Source: Leptospirales bacterium
GTDB lineage: Bacteria; Spirochaetota; Leptospiria; Leptospirales; Leptonemataceae
Direction of reading: 5' to 3'
Assembly (NCBI GenBank): GCA_019694655.1
Contig: JAIBBN010000001.1
Location: forward strand, 433,501 to 497,500
DNA length: 64,000 nucleotides
The position numbers and the translations under genes are program-made. Of the stretch, positions 28,358 through 39,337 are shown piece by piece (positions within the stretch are counted from its first letter, which is position 1; every line of letters starts with the position of its first letter). The notes beneath the pieces are model-generated. The model was not told the origin of the DNA, made no database searches, and was given only the letters and a program-made list of their open reading frames with translations.

Positions 28358-29458
28358 CTATGATTGCTGTTTGTAGCTCTGGCGCAGCGACTTGTGGATC
28401 TGTTTCCACTTTCGTTTTTCCTCCATTTGTAGCGTGCGGTCTTGCTGTCGCGCGTGGTAGCGTTCTTCGGCCAGTAGCTTCTGGTAGCTGTGCCAGCGTT
28501 CTGTGGCCAGAACGCCGTCAAGCAGCGCCTGGCGTACGGCGCAGCCTGGCTCCTGTTCATGGCTGCAATTCTCGAAGCGGCAGTTGGCAGCCAGGGTCTG
28601 AATTTCAGGGAACTGCGCCGCCAGCGAATCATCGCCTGCCAGCAGACCGAATTCGCGCATCCCCGGCGTATCCATCAGATAGGCGCCCCAGGGCAACCGG
28701 AAGAGCTGACGGCGCGTGGTGGTGTGTCGGCCGCGCTGATCGCCAGCACGCACCGGGGCGGTACGCTGCTGCTCTTCGCCCAGCAGCTGGTTGAGCAATG
28801 TCGACTTTCCGGCGCCGGAGGAACCCAGCAGCGCAACCGTTTCGCCTGGCTGCAAGTAGGTCTTCAGGGCTACGAGATTGTGCGCCAGGAGCGCACTGAT
28901 AGCGAGGACAGGCGCGTTTGCGCTGATGGCGTTTACCTGATCCTGGAAATTGGAGATCGTCTGCGCTTCGTGCTGATCGGCCTTGTTCAGAACGACAACG
29001 GCGGCGATACCATCCTCGCGACACTGAACAAGGTATCGCTCCAGGCGTCGCAAGTTGAAGTCGCCATCCAGGCCGCAGAGACAGAGCGCCCGGTCGATGT
29101 TGGCCGCCAGGGCTTGCGGGCGCGCGCCGCGACCGGGCTGCTTGCGACGCAACAGATTGCGTCGCGGTAGAATGGCATGTGCAATGCAAAGATCCTCATC
29201 GGCCTCCTGCACCGCCAGCCAGTCGCCGCTCACCGGTCGCTCGTCTTCGCCAAGGCTGTGCAATAATCGGCCGCTGAGCAAAACGCGGCGCAACGACATC
29301 GCGGATGGATCGGAGAGGATGCTGCCGCCCTCGCCATCAAAGCTGCACAGTCGCGCAGCTTGCAGCGGCATCGCTCCCAGCGATTGGCTGCACGCTTCCA
29401 GCTGCGCTTGCAGCTGCTGTTGCCATTGAATCAGTCTGGGATCGTCGGAGAGTTCCAT
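28358..29458 (-). CDS. rsgA: Ribosome small subunit-dependent GTPase RsgA (YjeQ)
   Basis: 366 residues. A circularly permuted GTPase that assists late 30S maturation. Motif order is the family hallmark: G4 NKAD first, then G1 GSSGAGKST and G3 DTPGMREFG. An OB-fold-like N-terminal domain (about 45-115) precedes them, and a zinc-binding C-terminal part has C-x4-C-x-H-x5-C (CRFENCSHEQEPGC). The last 50 residues are basic with many Gln and Lys, consistent with rRNA contact. It lies directly downstream of the groEL terminator, whose U-tract ends four bases before this start. Confidence 0.95.
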   Translation of the reverse strand: MELSDDPRLIQWQQQLQAQLEACSQSLGAMPLQAARLCSFDGEGGSILSDPSAMSLRRVLLSGRLLHSLGEDERPVSGDWLAVQEADEDLCIAHAILPRRNLLRRKQPGRGARPQALAANIDRALCLCGLDGDFNLRRLERYLVQCREDGIAAVVVLNKADQHEAQTISNFQDQVNAISANAPVLAISALLAHNLVALKTYLQPGETVALLGSSGAGKSTLLNQLLGEEQQRTAPVRAGDQRGRHTTTRRQLFRLPWGAYLMDTPGMREFGLLAGDDSLAAQFPEIQTLAANCRFENCSHEQEPGCAVRQALLDGVLATERWHSYQKLLAEERYHARQQDRTLQMEEKRKWKQIHKSLRQSYKQQS

Positions 29459-29460
29459 AG

Positions 29461-29492
29461 CAAAAAAAAAGGGCGGCCCTGAGGTCGCCCTT
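29461..29492 (-). terminator. Rho-independent terminator of groEL
   Basis: On the minus strand AAGGGCG and CGCCCTT form a 7-bp stem around a 10-base loop, followed by a run of nine T. It starts 24 bases after the groEL stop and ends just before the rsgA start. Confidence 0.9.
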
Positions 29493-29515
29493 CTCCTGCG
29501 TACTGGAGTGGTCGA

Positions 29516-31198
<1,683 letters not shown>

Positions 31199-31212
31199 TT
31201 AGCAGCGGACGA

Positions 31213-31497
31213 TCAGCTAAGGATCGCCAGAATATCGCTCTCACGAACGATCAGGAAGTCCTGTCCGTTGTGCTTGATCTCGGTTCCCGAGTATTTGCCG
31301 TAGAGTACACGATCGCCGGGTTTCACATCCATTGCGATGTGCTTTCCGTCTTCGATTCGTCCCGGTCCTACAGCCTCGACCTTACCCTCTTGCGGCTTTT
31401 CTTTGGCCGTATCCGGAATGAAGATCGAGCCGACTTTTTCTTCGGACGCGTCGAGCGGTTTGATCAGAACCCTGTCAGCCAGCGGTTTGATGGCCAT
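31213..31497 (-). CDS. groES: Co-chaperonin GroES
   Basis: 94 residues. The mobile loop is about [21 protein letters not shown], followed by [13 protein letters not shown] and the end [16 protein letters not shown] very strong ribosome binding site (GGGAGGAGG) precedes the ATG by a few bases, suited to high expression. The upstream spacer lacks the CIRCE element that represses groESL in many bacteria; instead it holds two nested dyad repeats, listed separately. Confidence 0.98.
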   Translation of the reverse strand: MAIKPLADRVLIKPLDASEEKVGSIFIPDTAKEKPQEGKVEAVGPGRIEDGKHIAMDVKPGDRVLYGKYSGTEIKHNGQDFLIVRESDILAILS

Positions 31498-31535
31498 GAT
31501 GGTCCTCCTCCCTTACCTATCAAAATATTTGCATT

Positions 31536-31564
31536 TCTGGCAATCGGTCTATCAGACTGCCAGA
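31536..31564 (-). promoter_or_regulatory. Nested dyad, proximal copy, in the groES leader
   Basis: 29 bases. Minus-strand arms TCTGGCA and TGCCAGA form a perfect 7-bp outer stem around 15 bases, inside which GTCT-GAT-AGAC forms a second stem. It ends about 38 bases before the groES ATG. It may be an operator or a leader-RNA hairpin. Confidence 0.5.
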
Positions 31565-31607
31565 TCTTTGGACAAGAAGCGCAAGGCTGTTGCGAGGTCA
31601 AGACATT

Positions 31608-31636
31608 TCTGGCAATCGATCGATCAGGGCGCCAGA
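31608..31636 (-). promoter_or_regulatory. Nested dyad, distal copy, upstream of groES
   Basis: 29 bases, exactly 72 bases from the proximal copy and of the same design. Outer arms TCTGGCG and TGCCAGA keep six Watson-Crick pairs plus one G-U wobble; the centre has changed to the self-complementary ATCGATCGAT. Dyad kept while sequence drifts suggests selection. Confidence 0.5.
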
Positions 31637-31657
31637 ATTCATGGAAAGATCCCTGCT

Positions 31658-31671
31658 GTGGTACGTACCAC
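31658..31671. promoter_or_regulatory. Perfect 14-bp palindrome GTGGTACGTACCAC (copy 3)
   Basis: Identical to the palindrome at 11107-11120. It sits between the groES dyads and the candidate lhr promoter, 15 bases before a TTGACA, so it could serve either gene. Confidence 0.5.
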
Positions 31672-31686
31672 GCAAGCGCCAGGATC

Positions 31687-31714
31687 TTGACAGAAAACCA
31701 ATCGTTTGTTTAGT
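31687..31714 (+). promoter_or_regulatory. Candidate promoter for lhr (TTGACA-16-TTTAGT)
   Basis: A perfect -35 hexamer TTGACA at 31687-31692 is followed after 16 bases by TTTAGT (4/6 match to TATAAT). Transcription would begin near 31721, which is the GTG start candidate of lhr, so the mRNA may be leaderless. Sequence match only. Confidence 0.35.
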
Positions 31715-34700
31715 GCTTCTGTGGATAAGGCTCTGATTCCCTTTTCGCCGCTGGTGCGCCAATGGTTCGAAGCGCGCTTTGGCGGGCCAACGGAGGCGCA
31801 ACGGCTGGCCTGGCCAGCTATCGCCAGCGGCGAGCATGTGCTACTCAGCGCGCCGACGGGCAGCGGCAAGACGCTCAGCGCCTTTCTGTGGGCCCTGGAC
31901 TCTCTTTTTTCTGGTCGGTGGGGAGGGGGCGAGCTGCGCGTCCTTTACCTCAGTCCGCTGCGCGCTCTGGGCGCCGATATCGAGCGCAATCTTACGGAAC
32001 CGCTGCGCGAACTCTACGCCATGCAGCAGGCGGAGCTTTCGTCTGCAGTTCCCGTGCGCGTAGCTGTGCGCAACGGCGATACGCCGGCAGCTGAACGGCA
32101 GCGGCAATTGCGCAAGCCGCCAGAGATTCTGATCACAACGCCGGAGTCGTTGTTCATCATGCTGACGGCGCGTCGCTCGCGAAACTTGTTCGGCGGCCTC
32201 TGCTGCGTGATCATCGACGAGATCCACGCTCTGATTGGCGACCGTCGTGGTTCGCTGGTCTCCGTCTGTCAGGAGCGACTCTTTGACCTTGCCGGCGATT
32301 TTCAACGCATTGCATTGTCGGCCACGACGCGGCCGCTGGAGTCGGCGGCCCGTTTCGCCGGCGGATACGTTGAAAGCGCAGGAAAGTTCACGCCGCGACC
32401 TGTGACAATCCTGCAGGCTGCTGGACAGCGACCGCTCGAGCTGCGGGTGCATGCCGCACCGGAGGCGCAAGATCCAGAAGCCGATACGGCGCCAGAAGCT
32501 GTCTGGGATCGGCTGGCGCCTGAATTTGTCGCAAGAATCAGAAAAAATCGAAGCACGCTAATTTTTGTCAACAGTCGGCGTCTGGCCGAACGGATCACGC
32601 GCAGTATCAACGAGGTCGCAGGGGAGAACCTGGCGCTATGTCATCACGGCTCTCTATCGCGAGAACTGCGACATGCTGCCGAAGAGCGGCTTAAATCTGG
32701 CCAATTGCCGGCAATTGTCGCCACCAGCTCGCTGGAGCTGGGCATAGATATTGGCGCCGTCGATGAGGTTTTGCTGCTACAATGTCCGCCGACCATTGCT
32801 TCGCTGTTGCAGCGAGTTGGCCGCAGCGGACGCAGTATGGAGCAGACGTCGCGCGGCCTCATTTTCCCCGCTCACGACCTGGATTATCTCGACGCAGCCG
32901 TTGCTGTGCGCGCCGCGTTACAGGGCGAGATTGAACCCATCGGCGTCATGCAGTCGCCGCTGGACGCCCTTGCGCAGATTCTTGTGTCCTTTGCCTGCAG
33001 CGGCGAACAACCTATGGAAGAGACCTATCGCACGCTGCGGCGTAGCGACGCATATCACTCTTTGAACCTGCGGCAATTCGAGCTCTGCCTGGAGATGCTG
33101 GCTGGACGCTATGAATCAACGCGCATCCGCGAGTTGCGACCGCGGATCGCCAACGATCAGGAGCGGCGCGTTTTCATGGCGCGCGAGGGCGCCGAACGAG
33201 TGCTTTATATGGCCGGCGGCATGATTCCCGACCGCGGCTACTTTGCATTGCGCACTTCGGAAGGTCAGAAGCTGGGCGATCTCGATGAGGAGTTTGTATG
33301 GGAACGCAGCATAGGGGAAGTGATCGCATTTGGTCGGCGAAACTGGCGCATTGAGGCAATCACGCACAATGACGTCATGGTGTCGGAAAGCGCCGCGCGT
33401 TCCAATATCATCCCCTTCTGGAAAGCGGAAGACCAGGATCGTTCCTTTGCTACGGCCGAACATAGCTTGCGGTTTCTCAGTCGCGCAGCGGCCGAAATCG
33501 ACAGTCCCGACTTCTGTCAGTCATTGGAGCAGGAGTATGCCATGGCGCCGGAGGCTGCAAGCCGTCTCTGCGCATTGTTGCTCCAGCAGCGCCTGGCATC
33601 GGGAGGCGCTATACCGCATCGGCACTGTGTACTGTTCGAATCGGTTCAAAGCGGCGGGGAGGGAGAGGCGCGGCAGGTTTTTGTGCATACCTTTTGGGGC
33701 GGAAAGGTCAATCGGCCCTTTGCCCTTTTGCTGCGCGCCGCGTGGCGAGAGCGCTTTGGCCATACGATTCAGACGATGCACGATGATCGCGCTGTAACGC
33801 TGATCCTGCCGCTGGAGATTAGCGCTGCGCAATTCCTCGATCTGGTCCAGCCGCAACGAAGCCTGGAGCTGCTGCAAATGGCGCTGGAAAATAGCTCCCT
33901 TTTTGGCGCGCGATTTCGCGAGGCGGCGGGGCGCTCGCTGCTGTTGCCGCCGCGCGGCTTTGGTCAGCGCTCGCCGCTGTGGTTCACGCGCATGCGCGCC
34001 AGCCGCCTGCAAAACGCTGTGCGCGCGTCCGGCGACTTTCCGGCGATGATTGAGGCCTGGCGAAGTTCGCTGCAGGATGATTTTGATCTGCCTTCGTTGG
34101 AGCGCCTGCTGGGCGAGCTGAAGACCGGCGCCATTGCAGTCCATGCCTTCCACTCGGGCGCGCCCAGCCCCTTTGCCCGCAATCTGGCGTGGCGTGAGAC
34201 CAACTACTTCATGTATCAGGATGATCGGCCGGAGCGCGACCAATCGGCCTCGCTGCAGCGCGCCTGGATCGATCAAGTTGCCGGGGGCGCGCCCCCTGTT
34301 TCTGAGCAGCTTGTTACCGAACTGGAAGAGCGCCTGATGCGTTTGCGGGTCGGCGATGCACCGCAGCCAGGCCTTGAGCTTTTTGAGTTCATACGCGACC
34401 TTGTGGCCGTCAGTGCTGTCGAGTGGCGAAAGCTGGCTGCTGCCATTGAGCGCGATCATGGAACAGAAGAGCTCCTGGCAATCGATGATCAGGGGTCGCC
34501 CGTGGCGCGCGTCGACGACCTTCTGGTGCATCAGCAGTGCTATGCCCGGCTGCAATCGCTGATCGGCGATTCGTCCGCAACCCAGCAGGCAGGCGGCGAG
34601 GCGTCTGGCGAGTTCGTCGCCTGGCTTGAAGAATGGATGCGTCACCGCGGGCCGCGAAGCGTAGCGCGACTGGCGCGCGAACTGCACCTGGACACTGGCG

Positions 34701-36112
34701 CGCTGCGACGGGCGCTCCTCAAGCTGCAGCAACGCGGCCTTGTGTTGCGCTTTAGCGCGGCGCTGGAAGGCCAGGATAGCGCCGAGTTTTTCTGTGATCG
34801 ACAAAACTTTGAGCGCCTTTTGTATCTTGGACGACGACAGGCGCGCGCCCGCATTCCTCATTTGAAAAGCGCTGAGTGGTCGTACTTTGTGCTGGATTTG
34901 CAACGCGGAGCGGACTTGCGACAGATTCTGGAACGTCTCTTCGGCTATCCGGCGGACGCGGCGCTCTGGGAGGATTGGATTTTTCCAACGCGGCTCGAAC
35001 ACTATGACGCGCCCGAACTTGATGCTCTGCTGGCCAACGGCGATCCGCACTGGTTTGGCGTTGCGCAACGCCGCCTGGCCTTCAGTTTTGCGGCCGATCG
35101 CGAGCTGTTTGACACAGCCCAGGGCAGAGATTCAGCAGAGGGAGCGGAGGCGACGCCGTCGGCGGATGGCGTGGAGCAAGCGTTGCTGCTCGCGTTGGGC
35201 GAGGAAGGCGCGCGTTTTGATCTGAAGAGCATTGCCCTGCGCAGTTCACTTTCGATGGCGACGGTCGAACAAGCGCTATGGCGCCTTTGCTGGGAAGGTC
35301 AGGTCGTCGTTGAGGGCTTCCATGCGGTGCGTCGCGCGATTTCAAGGAAGTTCAAATTCAGTAGCGAAAGGCGCGATGCTTCGATTGAAGGCGGAGCGTC
35401 TGTGCGGTCGTCGGCCCCCTTGCGCTTTGCTTCACGCTGGAGCGCCTCGCAAAGTCTGGCGCAGACCTGGCGACGTCTTCCCCGGATAGTAGAGGAGAGC
35501 GATCCCTGGCGGGCTGAGGAAATTGCCGAGGCGCGAGCCCGGCAGCTGCTCTTGCGTTACGGCATCGTATTTCGCGAACTCTGCGAGCGCGAAACGGCCG
35601 CTGTGCAATGGCGGCATATTTCACGTTCGCTGCGCAGGCTGGAGCTGGCCGGGGAGGTTGTGGCCGGCGACTTCATTCGAGGACCGACGGGCATGCAGTT
35701 TGCCAGTCACGAGGCTTTACGCCTGCTTGAGAGCCAGAGTTATCGCCAGCCTGCGTCCTTTCTGTTACACGTTGCCGATCCAGCTTCGCCGCTGCGGCTG
35801 CTGGACGACGAGTTCAGGGATCAAGCTGCGGCAATTCGCGGCGATGCCTGGCGCTTCTTTTGCCGGGGGCGATGTTGCGCGCTGCTTGTGGGGGGCGGCC
35901 GAAGGCTCTGGCTGTCAACGGACTGCGACCCGGCTGATGTTGCCGAGCTGGCCAGCGCTCTGCATCGAATGCTGAAGCGGAGAGCGCGATCGCCTGGTCG
36001 TCTGCGCATTCTCGAGATCAACGGCGCCCCGGCGCTAAAGAGTAAATGGGCGGAAGCCCTTATCGCCGGCGGATTTCGGAGGGACTACAATGCTCTCAGC
36101 CTGCATCGCTGA
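31706..36112 (+). CDS. lhr: Lhr-family superfamily 2 helicase
   Basis: 1468 residues, near the length of full E. coli Lhr. A DEAD/DEAH-type 3'-5' helicase acting on DNA or RNA:DNA in repair. Motifs in order: Q-like region TEAQRLAWPAI, Walker A APTGSGKT (49-56), VLYLSPLRALGADI, ITTPESLFIML, IIDEIHAL, ALSATTRP, LIFVNSRRLAERI, HHGSLSRE, ATSSLELGIDIG and LQRVGRSGR. A winged-helix and Lhr domain follow, and a long C-terminal extension completes it. Start is a TTG at 31706 or a GTG at 31721. It is divergent from groES with a shared 208-base spacer. Confidence 0.95.
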   Translation: MFSASVDKALIPFSPLVRQWFEARFGGPTEAQRLAWPAIASGEHVLLSAPTGSGKTLSAFLWALDSLFSGRWGGGELRVLYLSPLRALGADIERNLTEPLRELYAMQQAELSSAVPVRVAVRNGDTPAAERQRQLRKPPEILITTPESLFIMLTARRSRNLFGGLCCVIIDEIHALIGDRRGSLVSVCQERLFDLAGDFQRIALSATTRPLESAARFAGGYVESAGKFTPRPVTILQAAGQRPLELRVHAAPEAQDPEADTAPEAVWDRLAPEFVARIRKNRSTLIFVNSRRLAERITRSINEVAGENLALCHHGSLSRELRHAAEERLKSGQLPAIVATSSLELGIDIGAVDEVLLLQCPPTIASLLQRVGRSGRSMEQTSRGLIFPAHDLDYLDAAVAVRAALQGEIEPIGVMQSPLDALAQILVSFACSGEQPMEETYRTLRRSDAYHSLNLRQFELCLEMLAGRYESTRIRELRPRIANDQERRVFMAREGAERVLYMAGGMIPDRGYFALRTSEGQKLGDLDEEFVWERSIGEVIAFGRRNWRIEAITHNDVMVSESAARSNIIPFWKAEDQDRSFATAEHSLRFLSRAAAEIDSPDFCQSLEQEYAMAPEAASRLCALLLQQRLASGGAIPHRHCVLFESVQSGGEGEARQVFVHTFWGGKVNRPFALLLRAAWRERFGHTIQTMHDDRAVTLILPLEISAAQFLDLVQPQRSLELLQMALENSSLFGARFREAAGRSLLLPPRGFGQRSPLWFTRMRASRLQNAVRASGDFPAMIEAWRSSLQDDFDLPSLERLLGELKTGAIAVHAFHSGAPSPFARNLAWRETNYFMYQDDRPERDQSASLQRAWIDQVAGGAPPVSEQLVTELEERLMRLRVGDAPQPGLELFEFIRDLVAVSAVEWRKLAAAIERDHGTEELLAIDDQGSPVARVDDLLVHQQCYARLQSLIGDSSATQQAGGEASGEFVAWLEEWMRHRGPRSVARLARELHLDTGALRRALLKLQQRGLVLRFSAALEGQDSAEFFCDRQNFERLLYLGRRQARARIPHLKSAEWSYFVLDLQRGADLRQILERLFGYPADAALWEDWIFPTRLEHYDAPELDALLANGDPHWFGVAQRRLAFSFAADRELFDTAQGRDSAEGAEATPSADGVEQALLLALGEEGARFDLKSIALRSSLSMATVEQALWRLCWEGQVVVEGFHAVRRAISRKFKFSSERRDASIEGGASVRSSAPLRFASRWSASQSLAQTWRRLPRIVEESDPWRAEEIAEARARQLLLRYGIVFRELCERETAAVQWRHISRSLRRLELAGEVVAGDFIRGPTGMQFASHEALRLLESQSYRQPASFLLHVADPASPLRLLDDEFRDQAAAIRGDAWRFFCRGRCCALLVGGGRRLWLSTDCDPADVAELASALHRMLKRRARSPGRLRILEINGAPALKSKWAEALIAGGFRRDYNALSLHR

Positions 36113-36134
36113 AGGATTCTCGATAGGCCAAAGA

Positions 36135-36623
36135 TCAGCGCTCGATGGCTGTGTTGCTTTGCTGATATTGCCGGCAATCCTGCCATGCTGCGACGATGGC
36201 GTTGGCATCGCTGCATAGATCAATCATGGCTCGCAGGAAAAGAGCGGCTTCGCGGCGTTGCTCGAGCTGACCCTCCTCGGCCAGCAAGCGCCGCATCGCA
36301 GCGCCAAAAATGCTGCGTGCAAAGTTACGATTCGCTCCATTCTTCAGCCGGGGCGTCACCATCTCGCGGACAAAACAGTAAGCTGCGTTCCAGAAATTCT
36401 CGCCGTTGGATTCCAGCCGGCGACGCTCCTCAAGAGTCAGAGTCTCCAGATACAGTTCCAGCAGGGCAATGCGCGCGGCGCGCTCCTTACCCACTGCCGC
36501 AAGGCTCTGGCGGTAGAGCGACGAATTTCGGCCGCTTTCCAGAAAGCAACGCCAGCCCTCCATGCTGCTCTGGGCGATCAGCTGCAGGCGTTCGCGGGTC
36601 TTTTCTTCTTCTAGTTTTTGCAT
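36135..36623 (-). CDS. Helical protein of unknown function
   Basis: 162 residues from the ATG at 36623; a TTG at 36635 is an alternative. The sequence is mostly amphipathic helix with many Arg, Glu and Ala, and no signal peptide or membrane segment. It begins MQKLEEEKTRERLQLIAQ and ends QQSNTAIER. No family recognised. It is convergent with lhr, 22 bases apart. Confidence 0.6.
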   Translation of the reverse strand: MQKLEEEKTRERLQLIAQSSMEGWRCFLESGRNSSLYRQSLAAVGKERAARIALLELYLETLTLEERRRLESNGENFWNAAYCFVREMVTPRLKNGANRNFARSIFGAAMRRLLAEEGQLEQRREAALFLRAMIDLCSDANAIVAAWQDCRQYQQSNTAIER

Positions 36624-36732
36624 CGCCAATTGCAAACCAAGCGACCGCTTATCCGGCCGTTTCAGTAATATGACGATACATCTTTACAAAGACGGATCAA
36701 CAGTTTTACAGAAGTCCTGAAAAAAAAGGAAC

Positions 36733-37308
36733 TCAGGGCGACGATGGCAACGATTGGGGCGACTTCGCTGCACCTGCGCCGTCGGAATCGGGTTGCTGCA
36801 TTGGATTGGACTGGATCCAGGCGCGATAACTGCCATGGACGTAGACCAGCGCTCCGCCGCTGCTGCCAGTTCGCAATGCCAGCGCCAGTCCGGGAAATGT
36901 CGAAGCGGCCAGCAGCAGAGCGGAAACGGCCCCGCGCGCAAAGCCCTTGCGCCAGGCGACAAGCCACACAAGGAGCGCGACGCTGGCCGCAGCCAGAAGC
37001 AAACCGCCATCGAAGGCGTGCCGCTCTAACGCTTCCTGTGCTACCAGAGGCTCAACCGCCGGCGCGGCTTGTTCGCCGCTCCACTTTGTGAGAACAAGGC
37101 TGGCAACCAGCAGCAAATGCAGCAAAAGCAACAGATTCCACAGCGTCAAAAGTCGATGACCGACAATTTGCAAAAAGGCCGCCGCCAGCGCTGCCACAGG
37201 AATCAAGAAGGCCAGCCCCAGCGGCAGGTGGACCAGCAAAGGGTGGCAGGGCAGCTCGGCGCACAGCATCAGCCAGCGTGTCGGCCAGATCAGCTGGCGC
37301 CGATCCAT
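36733..37308 (-). CDS. DUF2231-like membrane protein
   Basis: 191 residues with four hydrophobic segments: about 22-45, 52-72, 97-117 and 122-142. HPLLVHLPLGLAFLI near the start and the later GEQAAPAVEP-x-ERHAFDGG resemble DUF2231, an integral-membrane family sometimes linked with c-type haem proteins, of unknown role. The C-terminal 35 residues are polar. The start lies inside the 3' end of ligA (19-base overlap). Confidence 0.7.
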   Translation of the reverse strand: MDRRQLIWPTRWLMLCAELPCHPLLVHLPLGLAFLIPVAALAAAFLQIVGHRLLTLWNLLLLLHLLLVASLVLTKWSGEQAAPAVEPLVAQEALERHAFDGGLLLAAASVALLVWLVAWRKGFARGAVSALLLAASTFPGLALALRTGSSGGALVYVHGSYRAWIQSNPMQQPDSDGAGAAKSPQSLPSSP

Positions 37309-39293
37309 TTCAGGAATTCGGCCTCGCTAACTACCTGTACTCCGAGTTCCTGGGCCTTGTTCAGCTTTGAGCCGGCATTGGCGCCGGCCAGCAGGTGCGT
37401 GGTGCGGGAGCTGACCGAACTGACCACCGCTCCGCCTCGCGCCCGAACTTCGTCCATGGCCAGATCGCGAGGCTTGAAGCGCTCGAAGCTGCCAGTAACG
37501 CACCAACTCTGGCCGTCGAAAATTGCCGGCAACGCAGGTCCCTTTTGGGTTGCCGCGGCCTCCAGCTGCAAGCCGGCGCGACGCAATTCCTCGATGAGCG
37601 CCAGCAAGTCCGGACTGCGGAATTGCTCGATGATGGCCTCGCTGGTTCGCGGCCCAATGCCGTGAATGAGATCGAGGCGCGCCAGGGCATCCTCAGCGGC
37701 AGCCAATTGGACGATCCGGTCCATACTGTTATATCCATTGGCAATCAGCAGTTCGGCGACGCTCGGGCCCACCTCGCGCAGACCCAGCGCCGGCAACAAA
37801 CGACGGAAGGGCTGCTGCTTCGACTGCGCGATGCCATCCAGCAACAATTGAACGGATTTCTTGCCAAAGCCTTCGATTTCTTCCAATTCTTCACGCCGCG
37901 CCTGCAGACGGTAGATATCGGCCAGCGATTGCAGATAGCCGCCCTCGAAAAGGACAGCGGCAACCCTTTCGCCAAGACCGGCGATATCCATCATCTTGCG
38001 ACTGGCAAAGAATACGATGCGATTGAGCGTCTTGCCAGCGCAGAGCGGATTTGGACAGATCCAGTCGACTGCATCCTCGTCGCGTTGCAGCCGCGAGCGG
38101 CAGGCCGGACACTTTTTCGGAAACCTGTAGGCCGGCCCTTTGCCTGGGTCGACGACTTCTTCCACTGCGGGAATGATTTCGCCGCGCTTGGATACGCGAA
38201 CGCGCGAACCGATGCGAACGCCCAGACGTTCAATGTAATCAGCGTTATGCAGGGTTGCAAAACTGACCGTGGTCCCGGCAAGTTTGACCGGCGAAAGCTC
38301 GGCGCGCGGCGTAACCCTACCGGTACGGCCGACAGCAGCCTGGATATCCAGCACCGTCGTCTCGGCAATTTCCGGCTCGAACTTCAGGGCCGTCGCCCAG
38401 CGCGGCGATGCGCTGGTGGCGCCAAGCGCATCGCGCAAGGCAATTGACTCAACCTTGAGCACCAGGCCGTCCACCGGCATGGGCGCTTGATCGCGTTTCG
38501 CTTCGAATTCGGCGATGACCGTCGCCAGCTCGGCGGGGCCTGCGCTGCGATTGTCCGCCGAAATCGGCAGTCCCAGCTCCGCCATGCGCTGCAGTCGCTC
38601 GCTATCCAGTTGCGAGGTATCCTTCGCAAGTATGCCCTCAAAGGCCAGCCAGCGCAGCGGTCGGCGGGCAACCTCGCGCGATTTCTTGTGCTTCAAAGAA
38701 CCGGCGGCCAGATTGCGCGGATTGGCATAGACGCTGCCGTAGGCCTCGTTGAAGGTCTCAAAGTCGGCATAGGTCATGTATACCTCGCCGCGGGCGATGA
38801 GATCAACTTTGGCATGCAATCGATGCGGAATGTTACGAATGGTCAGAGCGTTGGCGGTGACCTCATCGCCAATCTGTCCCTGGCCGCGCGTGACGGCCCG
38901 AATCAACGCGCCTTTCTCATAGTAGAGAACCAGGGTCGCGCCGTCTATTTTCCATTGCACGCTGAATTGTTTGGCGCCCTCCTCCGACATGCGCTGCGCC
39001 CACTCCAGGGCCTCGCCCGTGGAGTAGGTATTAGCCAGCGAAAGCACCGGAATACTATGTTGGAACTTAGGAAAATCGCTGTCCAGATCGGAGCCCACCA
39101 GCCGCGTCGGAGAATCTTTGCTGACCTCGGCCGGGTTTTCGCGCTCCAGGACTTGCAGTTCTTCCAGCAGTTGATCAAAATCGCGATCAGAAATCTGCGC
39201 CTGATTCTTTACGTAGTAGAGATGCTGGTGATGGCGGATTTCGTCTTCCAGCTCGCGCATGCGCCTGGCAATCTGTGACTTCCGGGTCGCCAT
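37290..39293 (-). CDS. ligA: NAD-dependent DNA ligase LigA
   Basis: 667 residues from the ATG at 39293. It seals nicks using NAD. Domain Ia holds HHQHLYYVKNQAQISD; the adenylated Lys is K115 in VQWKIDGATL; RGEVYM and DGLVLKV follow; the OB-fold, the zinc finger with CPAC-x(n)-CPNPLC, the helix-hairpin-helix repeats (GLGERVAAVLF, GFGKKSVQLLL, GIGPRTSEAII) and the C-terminal BRCT domain are complete. An open frame continues upstream without similarity. Its last 19 bases overlap the DUF2231 gene. Confidence 0.97.
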   Translation of the reverse strand: MATRKSQIARRMRELEDEIRHHQHLYYVKNQAQISDRDFDQLLEELQVLERENPAEVSKDSPTRLVGSDLDSDFPKFQHSIPVLSLANTYSTGEALEWAQRMSEEGAKQFSVQWKIDGATLVLYYEKGALIRAVTRGQGQIGDEVTANALTIRNIPHRLHAKVDLIARGEVYMTYADFETFNEAYGSVYANPRNLAAGSLKHKKSREVARRPLRWLAFEGILAKDTSQLDSERLQRMAELGLPISADNRSAGPAELATVIAEFEAKRDQAPMPVDGLVLKVESIALRDALGATSASPRWATALKFEPEIAETTVLDIQAAVGRTGRVTPRAELSPVKLAGTTVSFATLHNADYIERLGVRIGSRVRVSKRGEIIPAVEEVVDPGKGPAYRFPKKCPACRSRLQRDEDAVDWICPNPLCAGKTLNRIVFFASRKMMDIAGLGERVAAVLFEGGYLQSLADIYRLQARREELEEIEGFGKKSVQLLLDGIAQSKQQPFRRLLPALGLREVGPSVAELLIANGYNSMDRIVQLAAAEDALARLDLIHGIGPRTSEAIIEQFRSPDLLALIEELRRAGLQLEAAATQKGPALPAIFDGQSWCVTGSFERFKPRDLAMDEVRARGGAVVSSVSSRTTHLLAGANAGSKLNKAQELGVQVVSEAEFLKWIGAS

Positions 39294-39337
39294 CGATTCA
39301 TTCGCGGCTGCGACGCCAGGGGCGCCAGAGACGCGTC

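Noticed and set aside
31498..31705. CIRCE (HrcA operator) upstream of groES
   Set aside because: No TTAGCACTC-N9-GAGTGCTAA or close variant; only a chance TTAGTGCT near 31710.
33521..35068. Long open frame (515 codons) antisense to lhr
   Set aside because: It lies fully opposite a well-conserved helicase gene, and its translation is Gln/Arg/Ala-rich with no domain; a product of GC-rich codon bias.
36700..36732. Terminator after the DUF2231 gene
   Set aside because: On the minus strand AGTTCCT and AGGACT pair only imperfectly and the T-run lies in the loop rather than after the stem.
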